5,796 nt of DNA. Source: Erythrobacter sp. UBA2510 (lineage in GTDB: Bacteria; Pseudomonadota; Alphaproteobacteria; Sphingomonadales; Sphingomonadaceae). The notes under the pieces are model-generated. The model searched no databases, was not told the DNA's origin, and was given only the letters and a program-made list of their open reading frames with translations. Of the stretch, positions 1-5,796 are shown one piece after another; position 1 is the first letter of the stretch; the number at the start of each line of letters is the position of its first letter. The DNA lies in NCBI GenBank assembly GCA_002341345.1, contig DDNW01000090.1, positions 20,950 through 26,745 of the forward strand, given 5' to 3'. Position numbers and translations under genes: made by a program.

Positions 1-175
1 GCGGCTTGCCCGCATCCGAGATCGCTGCCGGTGACTCCGTCACATTGCGCAGCGCTACGGGTGCTGCAGCTCCGGTCGAGGCGGCAAGCAGACCCAGCAG
101 CGCAAAGCTGGTACCCAGCTTCCACCCCATAACATGCAGAGCCTTGCGCCGCTCAGGGCCGATGCTGTCGCTCAT
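1..175 (-). CDS. N-terminal fragment of an exported or membrane-anchored protein (T1SS operon gene 5; adaptor or LapG-type protease are candidates)
   Basis: Only the first 58 complete residues are in the window; the gene runs off the left edge. The ATG overlaps the TGA of the upstream permease/ATPase gene in an ATGA arrangement, which points to translational coupling. The fragment has a basic start (Arg9, Arg10, Lys11, Lys19), a hydrophobic Ala/Leu-rich stretch at about residues 20-42 (LGTSFALLGLLAAS followed by TGAAAPVA), and then a polar segment. That fits either a cleaved signal peptide or one membrane anchor with a short cytoplasmic tail. A second in-frame ATG at 128-130 (Met16, preceded by AAGG) would give a more ordinary signal peptide, so the start is uncertain. 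From position alone, the HlyD-family periplasmic adaptor of the T1SS is the commonest neighbour here. However, the sequence after the hydrophobic stretch does not clearly resemble an HlyD N-terminus. A LapG-like periplasmic cysteine protease is an alternative. I do not recognise the family. Confidence 0.75.
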   Translation of the reverse strand, partial: MSDSIGPERRKALHVMGWKLGTSFALLGLLAASTGAAAPVALRNVTESPAAISDAGKP

Positions 176-2325
176 CGGTCGATCCCCGCCTGCTTGGCGG
201 CCTGCCCCAGGATCTGCTCCTTCGGGCCATCGGCCACGACCTTGCCCTGATCCATCACGACGATGCGGTCGCACAGCGCGAACAGCGCCGGGCGGTGGGT
301 CGAGACCACCAGTGTCTGATCCGGCTGCAGGGCGTTCCTGAGGCGGTCGACGAGAAGACGTTCGGTCTGTGAATCCATAGCGCCTGTAGGTTCATCCAGA
401 TAGAGCAGATCGCAAGGGCTTACGAGCGCCCGTGCCAAAGAGAGAAAGGCGCGCTGCCCACCACTAAGACGCCGGCCCTGCTCACCGACCTGCCGATCGA
501 AGCCCGAGGCGTCGCGCGCAAGGTAGCTGTCGGCCCCGGAAAGGCGTAATCCGGCAATGATATCCTCTTCGCTTGCCCCCGGTTTGCCCAGCGCCAGATT
601 GTCCTTGATCGAGCCGGTGAACAGGTTCGCATCCTGCCCGACATAGCGAAAGGCCCGGCGCAGGTCGGAGGGGCGAAACTGGCGGCTGTCGATCCCGTCG
701 ACCAGCATCGCGCCCTCGCCTGGCTGGTAGAGGCCGCACAGCAGGCGACCGAGCGTCGACTTGCCCGAAGCGACCCGGCCGATCACCGCAATTCGTTCGC
801 CCGGCCTGATCGACATATTGATGCCGGTCAGCGCCGCGACATTGCTCTCCGGATAGATAAAGCCGCAGTTTTCGAGGGTGATCTGATGACCCGCCTTGCT
901 GACGGGCAACGCCATGCTGCCCTGATGGCGCTCATCCTCGCCGGAAAACAGGTTCTCGATCGAATCGAGCGCCTCGTTCGCCTGCCGCCCGCGCGTCAGC
1001 AGGAAGGCGATCTGTCCGGCAGGCGCGAGCGAGCGCGACGCGAGCATGACGATCGCGATGATCGCGCCCATCGTGATCTTGCCCGCCGCGAACATGTAAT
1101 AACCGCCTACGACCAGCGAGACGCTGGACACCTGCTGGAAGCTCGACGCCATGGCCACGGCCACGGCATTGATCCGCCGCAGCCGCAATTGCGAGGCACT
1201 GCCGATTTCGGCCAGCCCATGCCAGCGACCGAGCATCGAACGTTCGCCGGACACGCTCTTGAGTGTTTCCATACCGGCGACGGATTCGACCAGCATGGTT
1301 TGCTGGAGACCATGATCGGCCTGCGCATCGCGCGCCGCGTCGGTAACCTTCTTCTGCAAGTTCCAGCCGACGATAGCCATCAGCGCCATGGCTGTGAGCG
1401 GCACCAGCGCCAGCCACCCGGCGATATAGGCGATCACTGCGATGAACAGCACGAGGAACGAGATATCGACCACCAGCACCACCGTGGTCGAGGCGAAGAA
1501 ATCGCGCACGATCGCATATTCGCTGACCCGTGCAGCCATAGCGCCGGTGCTGCCCTGACGGCTTGCCAGCGGGGCGGCCAGCAGGCGGGCGAAGATCTTC
1601 TGCGAGAGCCTGAGGTCGAGCCGCCGCCCGATCTGGTCGATCACATTGCTGCGTGCCTGACGCAGCGCGAACTCGACCGCGAAGGCCAGCAGCACGCCCG
1701 AGGCCAGGACCCACAGCGTCGCCTCCGCCTCGTTCGGGATCACCCGGTCATAGACGTTCATCGAGAACAGCGGCAGCGACAGAGCGAGGAAGTTGATGAT
1801 CAGCGAGGCAACGAGGACCGGGCGGAAGGCCTTGCGCTCCTTGCGCAGCTCCGACCAGAACCAGTGCCCGCGCCCCTTGGCATGCCAGGGCGCATCCTGT
1901 TCGCGCAGCTTGTCGGGATTGCCGATGACCGAGAGAAATTCGCCCGCGAAATCGTTCTCGATGTCAGCGAGCGGACGCCAGCTGGCCTCGCTCTCGCCGG
2001 TCAGAACCACCAGCACGTCGTCATTGGCAACTTCGAGCAGCGCGGCGGCGCCGCCCCGCGCCAGATTGATCATCGCCGGGTAGAAATCGTCGCGCCGGGG
2101 CAGCTTGCGGCCTCCGCGCGGTTCAAAATTCAGGCCGACCAGTTCAAGCGCGGCCCCTGCCTGATGGAAGGGCAGATGGCCCTGCGCATTGCGCGGCAGC
2201 ATGTCGAACAGGCCCGGCGGCGTGCCCAGCCCAAAGCGCGCGGCCAGATGGCCGATCGCGGCAAGCACCGGATCGAGCCGCTGGGCGTTGGCTTCGTTCT
2301 GGGTCAGATCCCCCGACTGGTACAC
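172..2325 (-). CDS. Type I secretion system permease/ATPase, LssB/LapB type
   Basis: This is an inner-membrane ABC exporter half-transporter of 717 residues that should dimerise and drive one-step export of the large calcium-binding cargo. Residues 1-140 resemble a C39-peptidase fold but contain no cysteine, so this is a C39-like domain that cannot cleave a leader. Membrane helices lie at about 168-188, 203-221, 280-303, 304-320, 388-412 and 416-436. The stretch LPLFSMNVYDRVIPN (184-198) is typical of LssB-type T1SS transporters. The ABC domain is complete: aromatic A-loop Tyr491, Walker A GRVASGKST (516-524), Q-loop Gln564, signature LSGGQ (620-624), Walker B LLYLDE (640-645), D-loop around Asp651 and H-loop His677. 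The start is GTG at 2325, chosen because AGAAGG sits four bases upstream and the frame is closed by TAG at 2371-2373. It lies 53 bases after the tolC-like gene. The first Walker A variable positions are slightly unusual (Val-Ala rather than the common Ile-Gly), which should not affect function. Confidence 0.95.
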   Translation of the reverse strand: MYQSGDLTQNEANAQRLDPVLAAIGHLAARFGLGTPPGLFDMLPRNAQGHLPFHQAGAALELVGLNFEPRGGRKLPRRDDFYPAMINLARGGAAALLEVANDDVLVVLTGESEASWRPLADIENDFAGEFLSVIGNPDKLREQDAPWHAKGRGHWFWSELRKERKAFRPVLVASLIINFLALSLPLFSMNVYDRVIPNEAEATLWVLASGVLLAFAVEFALRQARSNVIDQIGRRLDLRLSQKIFARLLAAPLASRQGSTGAMAARVSEYAIVRDFFASTTVVLVVDISFLVLFIAVIAYIAGWLALVPLTAMALMAIVGWNLQKKVTDAARDAQADHGLQQTMLVESVAGMETLKSVSGERSMLGRWHGLAEIGSASQLRLRRINAVAVAMASSFQQVSSVSLVVGGYYMFAAGKITMGAIIAIVMLASRSLAPAGQIAFLLTRGRQANEALDSIENLFSGEDERHQGSMALPVSKAGHQITLENCGFIYPESNVAALTGINMSIRPGERIAVIGRVASGKSTLGRLLCGLYQPGEGAMLVDGIDSRQFRPSDLRRAFRYVGQDANLFTGSIKDNLALGKPGASEEDIIAGLRLSGADSYLARDASGFDRQVGEQGRRLSGGQRAFLSLARALVSPCDLLYLDEPTGAMDSQTERLLVDRLRNALQPDQTLVVSTHRPALFALCDRIVVMDQGKVVADGPKEQILGQAAKQAGIDR

Positions 2326-2329
2326 GTCA

Positions 2330-2335
2330 CCTTCT
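2330..2335 (-). promoter_or_regulatory. Ribosome binding site of the permease/ATPase gene
   Basis: AGAAGG on the minus strand lies four bases before the GTG at 2325. It decides the start, because no ATG is available between the upstream stop codon (2371-2373) and this GTG. Confidence 0.7.
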
Positions 2336-2378
2336 AACCGGGGCCTGTCGAGCTCAACCGCCCCTAAGCTCTAGTCCC

Positions 2379-3788
2379 TCAGCGCGGGTTGCGCCGACGG
2401 GACAGCTCGGCCTCTACAGATGGTCCGTAATTAAACCGTTCACGCTCTTCCATGCCGGCCCCGGCACCTGGCGCGACATTGAGCGCTTCAAGGAAGCGAT
2501 TGGTCGAGGCAAGCACCTGATAGGCAGCAAAAATTTCGGAGAAGCGTGAGGTTTCGCGGCGCACCTGCGTATTGAAGCGGGTGTTCTGCGCATCGAGCAC
2601 GTCGAGCAGCGAGCGGCGCCCGATGTTGAATTGCTCGCGATAGCTCAGCAGCAGGTCGTCGCTGACTTCCGACTGACGTTCGAGCGCCTGACCGACGCGG
2701 CCCTGCGTTTCGAGCACTGTCCAGGCGTTGGTCACGTCCTCTTCCGCCTCGCGGATGCGGTCATGCATGCGATAGCGCGCTTCGCTGGCGCGACGCGTCA
2801 TCTCCTGCACATTCGCTTCCTTGATGCCGCCGTTATACAGCGTCCAGCGCAGGTAGATGCGGCCCATCACGTCATTGGTGTGGCCCTGGAAGCCATCAAT
2901 ATCCTCGCCCACGCGGCCGCGTACTTCGGCCCCGATGGTCGGGAAAAGATCGCCGCGCGCGGCCTTGATCATGGCATTGGCGGCATCGACGTCGGCCTGC
3001 GCCTCGCGCACCAGCGGGTTGCTGGTCCGCGCCGCACCGATCGCCGCTTCGAGATTGTTGGGCATCAGCGCGGTCAGATCGCCGGGCATCACCACCTGGT
3101 TGATGTCGAGACCGGTCAGGCGACGCAGCGAGGTGCGTGCGTCGGTCAGGTCCTTGCGGGCCTCCTCACGCAGCACGACCGCTGCCTGCAGCCGCTCCTC
3201 GGCCTGCTGCTGGTCGGCGATGGAGATCGAGCCCTGCTCGACGCCTTCGCCAAGGCTGGCGGTCAGCTGTTCGTGGAACAGCGCATTGTCATCGGCAGCG
3301 GCGACGACGCGCTCCTGCAGGAGGATGTTGAGATACTGGCGCGCCACCTGCAGCGCGACGAATTCGGAACGTTCGACCACGCGCAGCGAGGCCCCGTCGA
3401 CGCGTGCCGCCTGCCGCAGCAATTCGCCGCGACGGCGACCGAAATCGAAGATCGTCCAGTCGCCCCGGATTTGCCCCTCGATCGGGTTCAGCCAGTTGTC
3501 CGAAATACCCAGCGTGCGGCGGGTGTTGTTTTCCAGCCGACGGACACCGGCCGAAGCCTCGACGTCGATGGTCGGGAAATACAGCCCCTGCGCCTGATCG
3601 CGTTCGAACTGGATCGCCTCGGTATTCATCTGCGCCTGGATGATTTCCGGGTTGGTTGCCATGGCGATCTCGATCGCCTGACGCATGTCCACGGGCTCGC
3701 TGACGGGCTGCGCACTGGCCATGCCGGAAACCGACAGGGCGGTGCAGGAAAGCAGCGCGGCGGCGGCGAATTTGGTGAAGTGGTTCAT
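2379..3788 (-). CDS. TolC-family outer-membrane channel of the type I secretion system
   Basis: This 469-residue protein is of usual length for the TolC/LapE outer-membrane efflux family, which forms a trimeric beta-barrel with a long periplasmic alpha-helical tunnel. A signal peptide is visible at residues 1-26 (Lys6, hydrophobic core, SGMASA before Gln27). The two internally repeated halves of the family can be seen. The first has GLYFPTIDVEASAG (68-81) and DWTIFDFG (110-117). The second has ARGDLFPTIGAEV (277-289), LRWTLYNGG (313-321) and the hallmark FNIGRRSLLDVLDAQN (387-402). Long charged helices at about 120-225 and 330-430 fit the tunnel coiled coils. A roughly 30-residue tail after the last helix ends in a basic RRRNPR. 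The ATG at 3788 has a GGGGGAG ribosome site six bases upstream, and the gene starts only 16 bases after the ompA-like stop. The context makes it the duct for the cargo encoded upstream. Confidence 0.95.
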   Translation of the reverse strand: MNHFTKFAAAALLSCTALSVSGMASAQPVSEPVDMRQAIEIAMATNPEIIQAQMNTEAIQFERDQAQGLYFPTIDVEASAGVRRLENNTRRTLGISDNWLNPIEGQIRGDWTIFDFGRRRGELLRQAARVDGASLRVVERSEFVALQVARQYLNILLQERVVAAADDNALFHEQLTASLGEGVEQGSISIADQQQAEERLQAAVVLREEARKDLTDARTSLRRLTGLDINQVVMPGDLTALMPNNLEAAIGAARTSNPLVREAQADVDAANAMIKAARGDLFPTIGAEVRGRVGEDIDGFQGHTNDVMGRIYLRWTLYNGGIKEANVQEMTRRASEARYRMHDRIREAEEDVTNAWTVLETQGRVGQALERQSEVSDDLLLSYREQFNIGRRSLLDVLDAQNTRFNTQVRRETSRFSEIFAAYQVLASTNRFLEALNVAPGAGAGMEERERFNYGPSVEAELSRRRNPR

Positions 3789-3794
3789 GGTTCT

Positions 3795-3801
3795 CTCCCC
3801 C
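3795..3801 (-). promoter_or_regulatory. Ribosome binding site of the tolC-like gene
   Basis: GGGGGAG on the minus strand lies six bases before the ATG at 3788. It falls within the 16-base gap that follows the ompA-like stop codon. Confidence 0.75.
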
Positions 3802-3804
3802 GCC

Positions 3805-4527
3805 TCAGTTCGCCGTGATTTCGACGCGGCGGTTCTGCGGGCTGCGTGTACCGTCGGGTGTCGGGACGCGCGGCCGACTCTCGCCTTCGGCGCTGACGTT
3901 CAGCGCCGAGGTGACGACACCCCGGCTTTCCAGCGCGGCGGCGACCGTATCAGCGCGCTCACGCGAGAGGCCAAGGTTATAGGCGGCCGAGCCGGAAGTA
4001 TCGGTGTGCCCCGACACGCCAAGGCTCGTCCAGCCGCAGACCGGAATATTGGCCACGACCTGGTCGAGCGTCTGCCCGCCTTCGGCCGGGATGGTCGCGG
4101 AATCGAATTCGAAGAAGACAATCCCGACGATCTCGTCATCGCAGATGTCCGGGCGCTGCGGCGGCGGTGGCGGCGGCGGTGCCTGCACCACCGGCGGTGC
4201 GGTGACATAGCTCATCATCGCATAGGCATTGGTGCATTTGCGGATGCTGGTTTCGTCGCGGGTCGCGCTCTTCATGAAGCCGATCGCGATGGCGCATTGC
4301 GTCTTGGTTTCGAGCGCCCACAGGTAACGCGGATCGTTCGCGCCGGAAATCGCCGGGTCGAGCGAGGCCGCAAGGCCCGCTTCGTACCGCTGCTCCAGTT
4401 CCGAGCGTAGCCCGCCATTGTCCATGGCCATCAGGCTGTCATAGTCGGAATTCTGCGCGGCGGCGCCCTGCGACCAAGCCATGGCTACAACCATGGCAGC
4501 CGTTGCTGCAGTGCCTTTGAGACGCAT
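3805..4527 (-). CDS. Exported OmpA-family peptidoglycan-binding protein embedded in the T1SS operon
   Basis: This is a 240-residue protein. Residues 1-24 form a signal peptide ending in GAAA before Gln25. Residues 27-110 are a small domain I do not recognise, with Cys78 and Cys98 as a possible disulphide pair. A linker of seven consecutive prolines (117-123) follows. Residues 128-240 are an OmpA C-terminal domain: FFEFDSATIPAEG (138-150), GHTDTSGSAAYNLGLSRERA (173-192) and the closing SPQNRRVEI (229-237). Asp176 and Arg191 match the pair that contacts diaminopimelate in E. coli OmpA (Asp271 and Arg286, the same 15-residue spacing), so peptidoglycan binding is expected. There is no beta-barrel, so the protein is probably periplasmic or outer-membrane associated through its N-terminal domain. 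Lying between the cargo and the tolC-like gene, it may anchor the secretion duct or surface-retained cargo to the cell wall; that role is an inference. The start has a near-perfect AGGAGG eight bases upstream. Confidence 0.92.
   Translation of the reverse strand: MRLKGTAATAAMVVAMAWSQGAAAQNSDYDSLMAMDNGGLRSELEQRYEAGLAASLDPAISGANDPRYLWALETKTQCAIAIGFMKSATRDETSIRKCTNAYAMMSYVTAPPVVQAPPPPPPPQRPDICDDEIVGIVFFEFDSATIPAEGGQTLDQVVANIPVCGWTSLGVSGHTDTSGSAAYNLGLSRERADTVAAALESRGVVTSALNVSAEGESRPRVPTPDGTRSPQNRRVEITAN
4159..4179 (-). repeat. Trinucleotide run encoding the seven-proline linker of the OmpA-family protein
   Basis: Seven consecutive CCG/CCA codons (GGC/GGT-type units on the plus strand) encode Pro117-Pro123. 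The run separates the unknown N-terminal domain from the OmpA domain. Gain or loss of units would stay in frame and only change spacer length. Confidence 0.85.
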
Positions 4528-4535
4528 AAGTCCCC

Positions 4536-4541
4536 CCTCCT
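4536..4541 (-). promoter_or_regulatory. Strong Shine-Dalgarno of the ompA-like gene
   Basis: AGGAGG on the minus strand lies eight bases before the ATG at 4527, in the 32-base gap after the adhesin stop codon. It is the closest match to the consensus in the window, so the OmpA-family protein may be made in excess of the other secretion components. Confidence 0.8.
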
Positions 4542-4559
4542 ATTGCAAAATCACCCCTA

Positions 4560-5796
4560 TCAGGCGTGCGATACTACCGCCATAGCGTTGTCGTCCACCA
4601 CATATTCCGGCAGAGTAAACGCGACATTAAGGCCACTGTCGGTGCCCGATGCCAGCAATGCCGACAAGTCCGCAGAACCACTGTCAGCCCCGGTATCGGT
4701 TCCCAGCGGCGCGGCATAGCTATCGACCAGCTGATCCATCGCCCCGTCGGACAACGCGTCGGCAACCGTTGCGGCGACCAGCGGCATATCCTGTGTGTTA
4801 GCGCCAAATTCACCATCATCGCCCATGGAAAGCATGGCATCCATGACGGCCTCGATGGCGAAGCTCGCGTCGGCCGCATCACCGGTCGAACCGTCGGCAA
4901 AGGTGACCGTAGCGGTACCGACCACTCCGACATCGCCGCCGGCCGCCGAATAGGCCACGCCGTCCGAGGTCAGGCTGATCGAAACGATCCCGGCATCGGT
5001 GAGCGAGACATATTCGCCCTCGTCCAGCAAGCCGTTGCTGTTGGCGTCCTGCCACACGCCGAACTCGGCGAAAGCAGCATCACTGGCATCGAACACGCCG
5101 TCGCCATTGCTGTCATAAGCCTTGGCGAGACCGTCGAGGTCGCTCGTCGCACCCTGTGCATCGTCGGTGAAGACGATGTCGAGGCCATCCGCCGTCTGAT
5201 GCGCAAGCAGGCCGTCGTCGCCATGCACCCAGGCCGTGGAAACCTGACCTTCACCATAATCGTACACGACACCGTCCGCGAGCCCGAGGAATTCCACCCC
5301 GTCGCCGTCGAGGTCGATCGCGACCGGCGCAACCGCCGCGGGCGAGACGATGAAATCGATCGCGCCAGTGGAGGTGTCGCCGTCGGCATCTTCGGCCTGG
5401 ACGTCGAAGCTGAGGCCGATATCGTTGCCCGACACTGCCGATTCCACACCGAACTGGTTCAGTGCGAAATCGCCTGCCCCGGCGTGGCTCAGTTCCACCG
5501 CATTGTAATCGGTGACGCCCGCGAAGGAGACGGTGTAGCCCGCCAGCAGATTGCTGACCGTTACGGTGCCGTCACCATTATCGGTGATGGTCACGCTACC
5601 GGTGACATCGACATTGGCATCGTTGGTGACCTTGATCGAGGTCAGGTCGACGTTAACGACCGATCCGTCCAGATCCTTGATGTTGCCACTATCGTTGTCG
5701 AAGAACAGCGCAATCGTGATCGCGGGATTGCCGCTCTTGGCCTGGTTGACGCGGAAGGACGTGGCGCTGACCAGATAGTGGCCCTCGATCGTGTAA
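4560..5796 (-). CDS. C-terminal part of a large secreted calcium-binding, adhesin-like T1SS substrate (5' end outside window)
   Basis: The frame is open from the TGA at 4560-4562 through the right edge, giving 411 visible residues. Visible residues 1-155 look like one beta-rich repeat module of the DUF5801/VCBS-like kind, with DNGDGTVTVSNL and an ending EDADGDTSTGAIDFIV. Next comes a calcium-binding segment: DLDGDG (visible 161-166), then two EF-hand-like loops, DSNGDGVFDASD (228-239) and DANSNGLLDEGE (250-261). The last roughly 90 residues are Ala/Asp/Ser-rich and end in MAVVSHA, as expected for an uncleaved C-terminal T1SS signal. The visible part has no cysteine. The final 344 residues have about 60 Asp/Glu, one Lys and no Arg. 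No GGxGxDxxx RTX nonapeptides are present in this part. It is probably the cargo of the exporter encoded just downstream, a surface adhesin or similar giant protein. An enzymatic or toxic N-terminal region cannot be excluded. Confidence 0.88.
   Translation of the reverse strand, partial: YTIEGHYLVSATSFRVNQAKSGNPAITIALFFDNDSGNIKDLDGSVVNVDLTSIKVTNDANVDVTGSVTITDNGDGTVTVSNLLAGYTVSFAGVTDYNAVELSHAGAGDFALNQFGVESAVSGNDIGLSFDVQAEDADGDTSTGAIDFIVSPAAVAPVAIDLDGDGVEFLGLADGVVYDYGEGQVSTAWVHGDDGLLAHQTADGLDIVFTDDAQGATSDLDGLAKAYDSNGDGVFDASDAAFAEFGVWQDANSNGLLDEGEYVSLTDAGIVSISLTSDGVAYSAAGGDVGVVGTATVTFADGSTGDAADASFAIEAVMDAMLSMGDDGEFGANTQDMPLVAATVADALSDGAMDQLVDSYAAPLGTDTGADSGSADLSALLASGTDSGLNVAFTLPEYVVDDNAMAVVSHA
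5013..5114 (-). other. Two EF-hand-like calcium-binding loops in the secreted protein
   Basis: The loop at 5079-5114 encodes DSNGDGVFDASD, with Asp, Asn, Asp, Asp and Asp at loop positions 1, 3, 5, 9 and 12. The loop at 5013-5048 encodes DANSNGLLDEGE, with Asp, Asn, Asn, Asp and Glu at the same positions. The two loop starts are 22 residues apart, which resembles dockerin-type spacing. Calcium-driven folding after export is the likely role. Confidence 0.8.

Noticed and set aside
886..2337. Long plus-strand open frame of 483 codons opposite the permease/ATPase gene
   Set aside because: Its translation is rich in Arg, His, Gln and Asp with no recognisable domain, as expected for the antisense shadow of a GC-rich gene. 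The minus strand has a complete, motif-perfect ABC exporter over the same bases.
2338..2370. Possible stem-loop terminator in the 53-base gap between the tolC-like and permease genes
   Set aside because: The AGCT-flanked stretch at 2351-2370 pairs over only four bases, and there is no T-run on the minus strand. The downstream gene is collinear and has its own ribosome site.
2631..3818. Plus-strand open frame of 395 codons opposite the tolC-like gene
   Set aside because: It has a low-complexity His/Arg/Ala/Gly composition, no motifs and no good ribosome site. The minus strand encodes a clear TolC-family protein with signal peptide.
3685..4410. Plus-strand open frame of 241 codons opposite the OmpA-family gene
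   Set aside because: It is Arg/Ala-rich with no domain, and it spans the boundary between two well-supported minus-strand genes.
4528..4559. Possible promoter or terminator between the calcium-binding protein and the ompA-like gene
   Set aside because: The 32 bases contain the Shine-Dalgarno and no room for a -35/-10 pair, and I see no inverted repeat.
5592..5594. GTG as the start codon of the calcium-binding protein
   Set aside because: The frame remains open for another 67 codons to the window edge with the same beta-repeat composition, and the GTG falls inside a repeat module. It is an internal valine.
5551..5778. Plus-strand open frame of 75 codons at the right end
   Set aside because: It lies antisense to the continuing adhesin frame; its Leu/Ser/Thr/Val-rich translation mirrors the beta-repeat codons and shows no independent signal.

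Overview
The window is GC-rich and reads almost entirely on the minus strand. It holds five collinear, tightly spaced genes that look like one operon for a type I secretion system (T1SS) and its large calcium-binding cargo. The style of the proteins points to an alphaproteobacterium, most likely a sphingomonad or erythrobacter relative: Ala/Asp-rich adhesin modules, an OmpA-family gene inside the T1SS operon, and an LssB/LapB-type transporter. This placement is an inference, because there is no rRNA or other taxonomic marker here.

In transcription order, from right to left, the layout is as follows. (1) 5796 to 4560 is the C-terminal end of a large secreted calcium-binding, adhesin-like protein. 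Its frame stays open through the right window edge, so its N-terminus lies outside. (2) 4527 to 3805 is an exported protein with a C-terminal OmpA-type peptidoglycan-binding domain. (3) 3788 to 2379 is a TolC-family outer-membrane channel. (4) 2325 to 172 is a T1SS permease/ATPase with a degenerate, cysteine-less C39-like N-terminal domain. (5) 175 to 1 is the N-terminal part of a further exported or membrane-anchored protein. It overlaps gene 4 by four bases and is cut by the left window edge.

The intergenic gaps are 32, 16 and 53 bases, followed by a 4-base overlap. There is no convincing terminator or internal promoter, and good Shine-Dalgarno sequences precede genes 2, 3 and 4. The likely division of labour is that the permease/ATPase energises export from the cytoplasm, the TolC-like protein forms the outer-membrane duct, and an adaptor (possibly gene 5) bridges the two. 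The acidic, Ca-binding giant protein would be the substrate, and the OmpA-domain protein may tie the machine or the surface-retained cargo to peptidoglycan. This resembles the LapA/LapB/LapC/LapE adhesin systems, with an OmpA-like component added.

No gene-free stretch longer than about 60 bases exists. I saw no tRNA, rRNA, CRISPR array, insertion sequence or attachment site. The most interesting points are the OmpA-family protein with an unrecognised two-cysteine N-terminal domain inside the operon, the paired EF-hand-like loops and almost complete loss of Lys/Arg in the cargo's C-terminus, and the unidentified coupled fifth gene.
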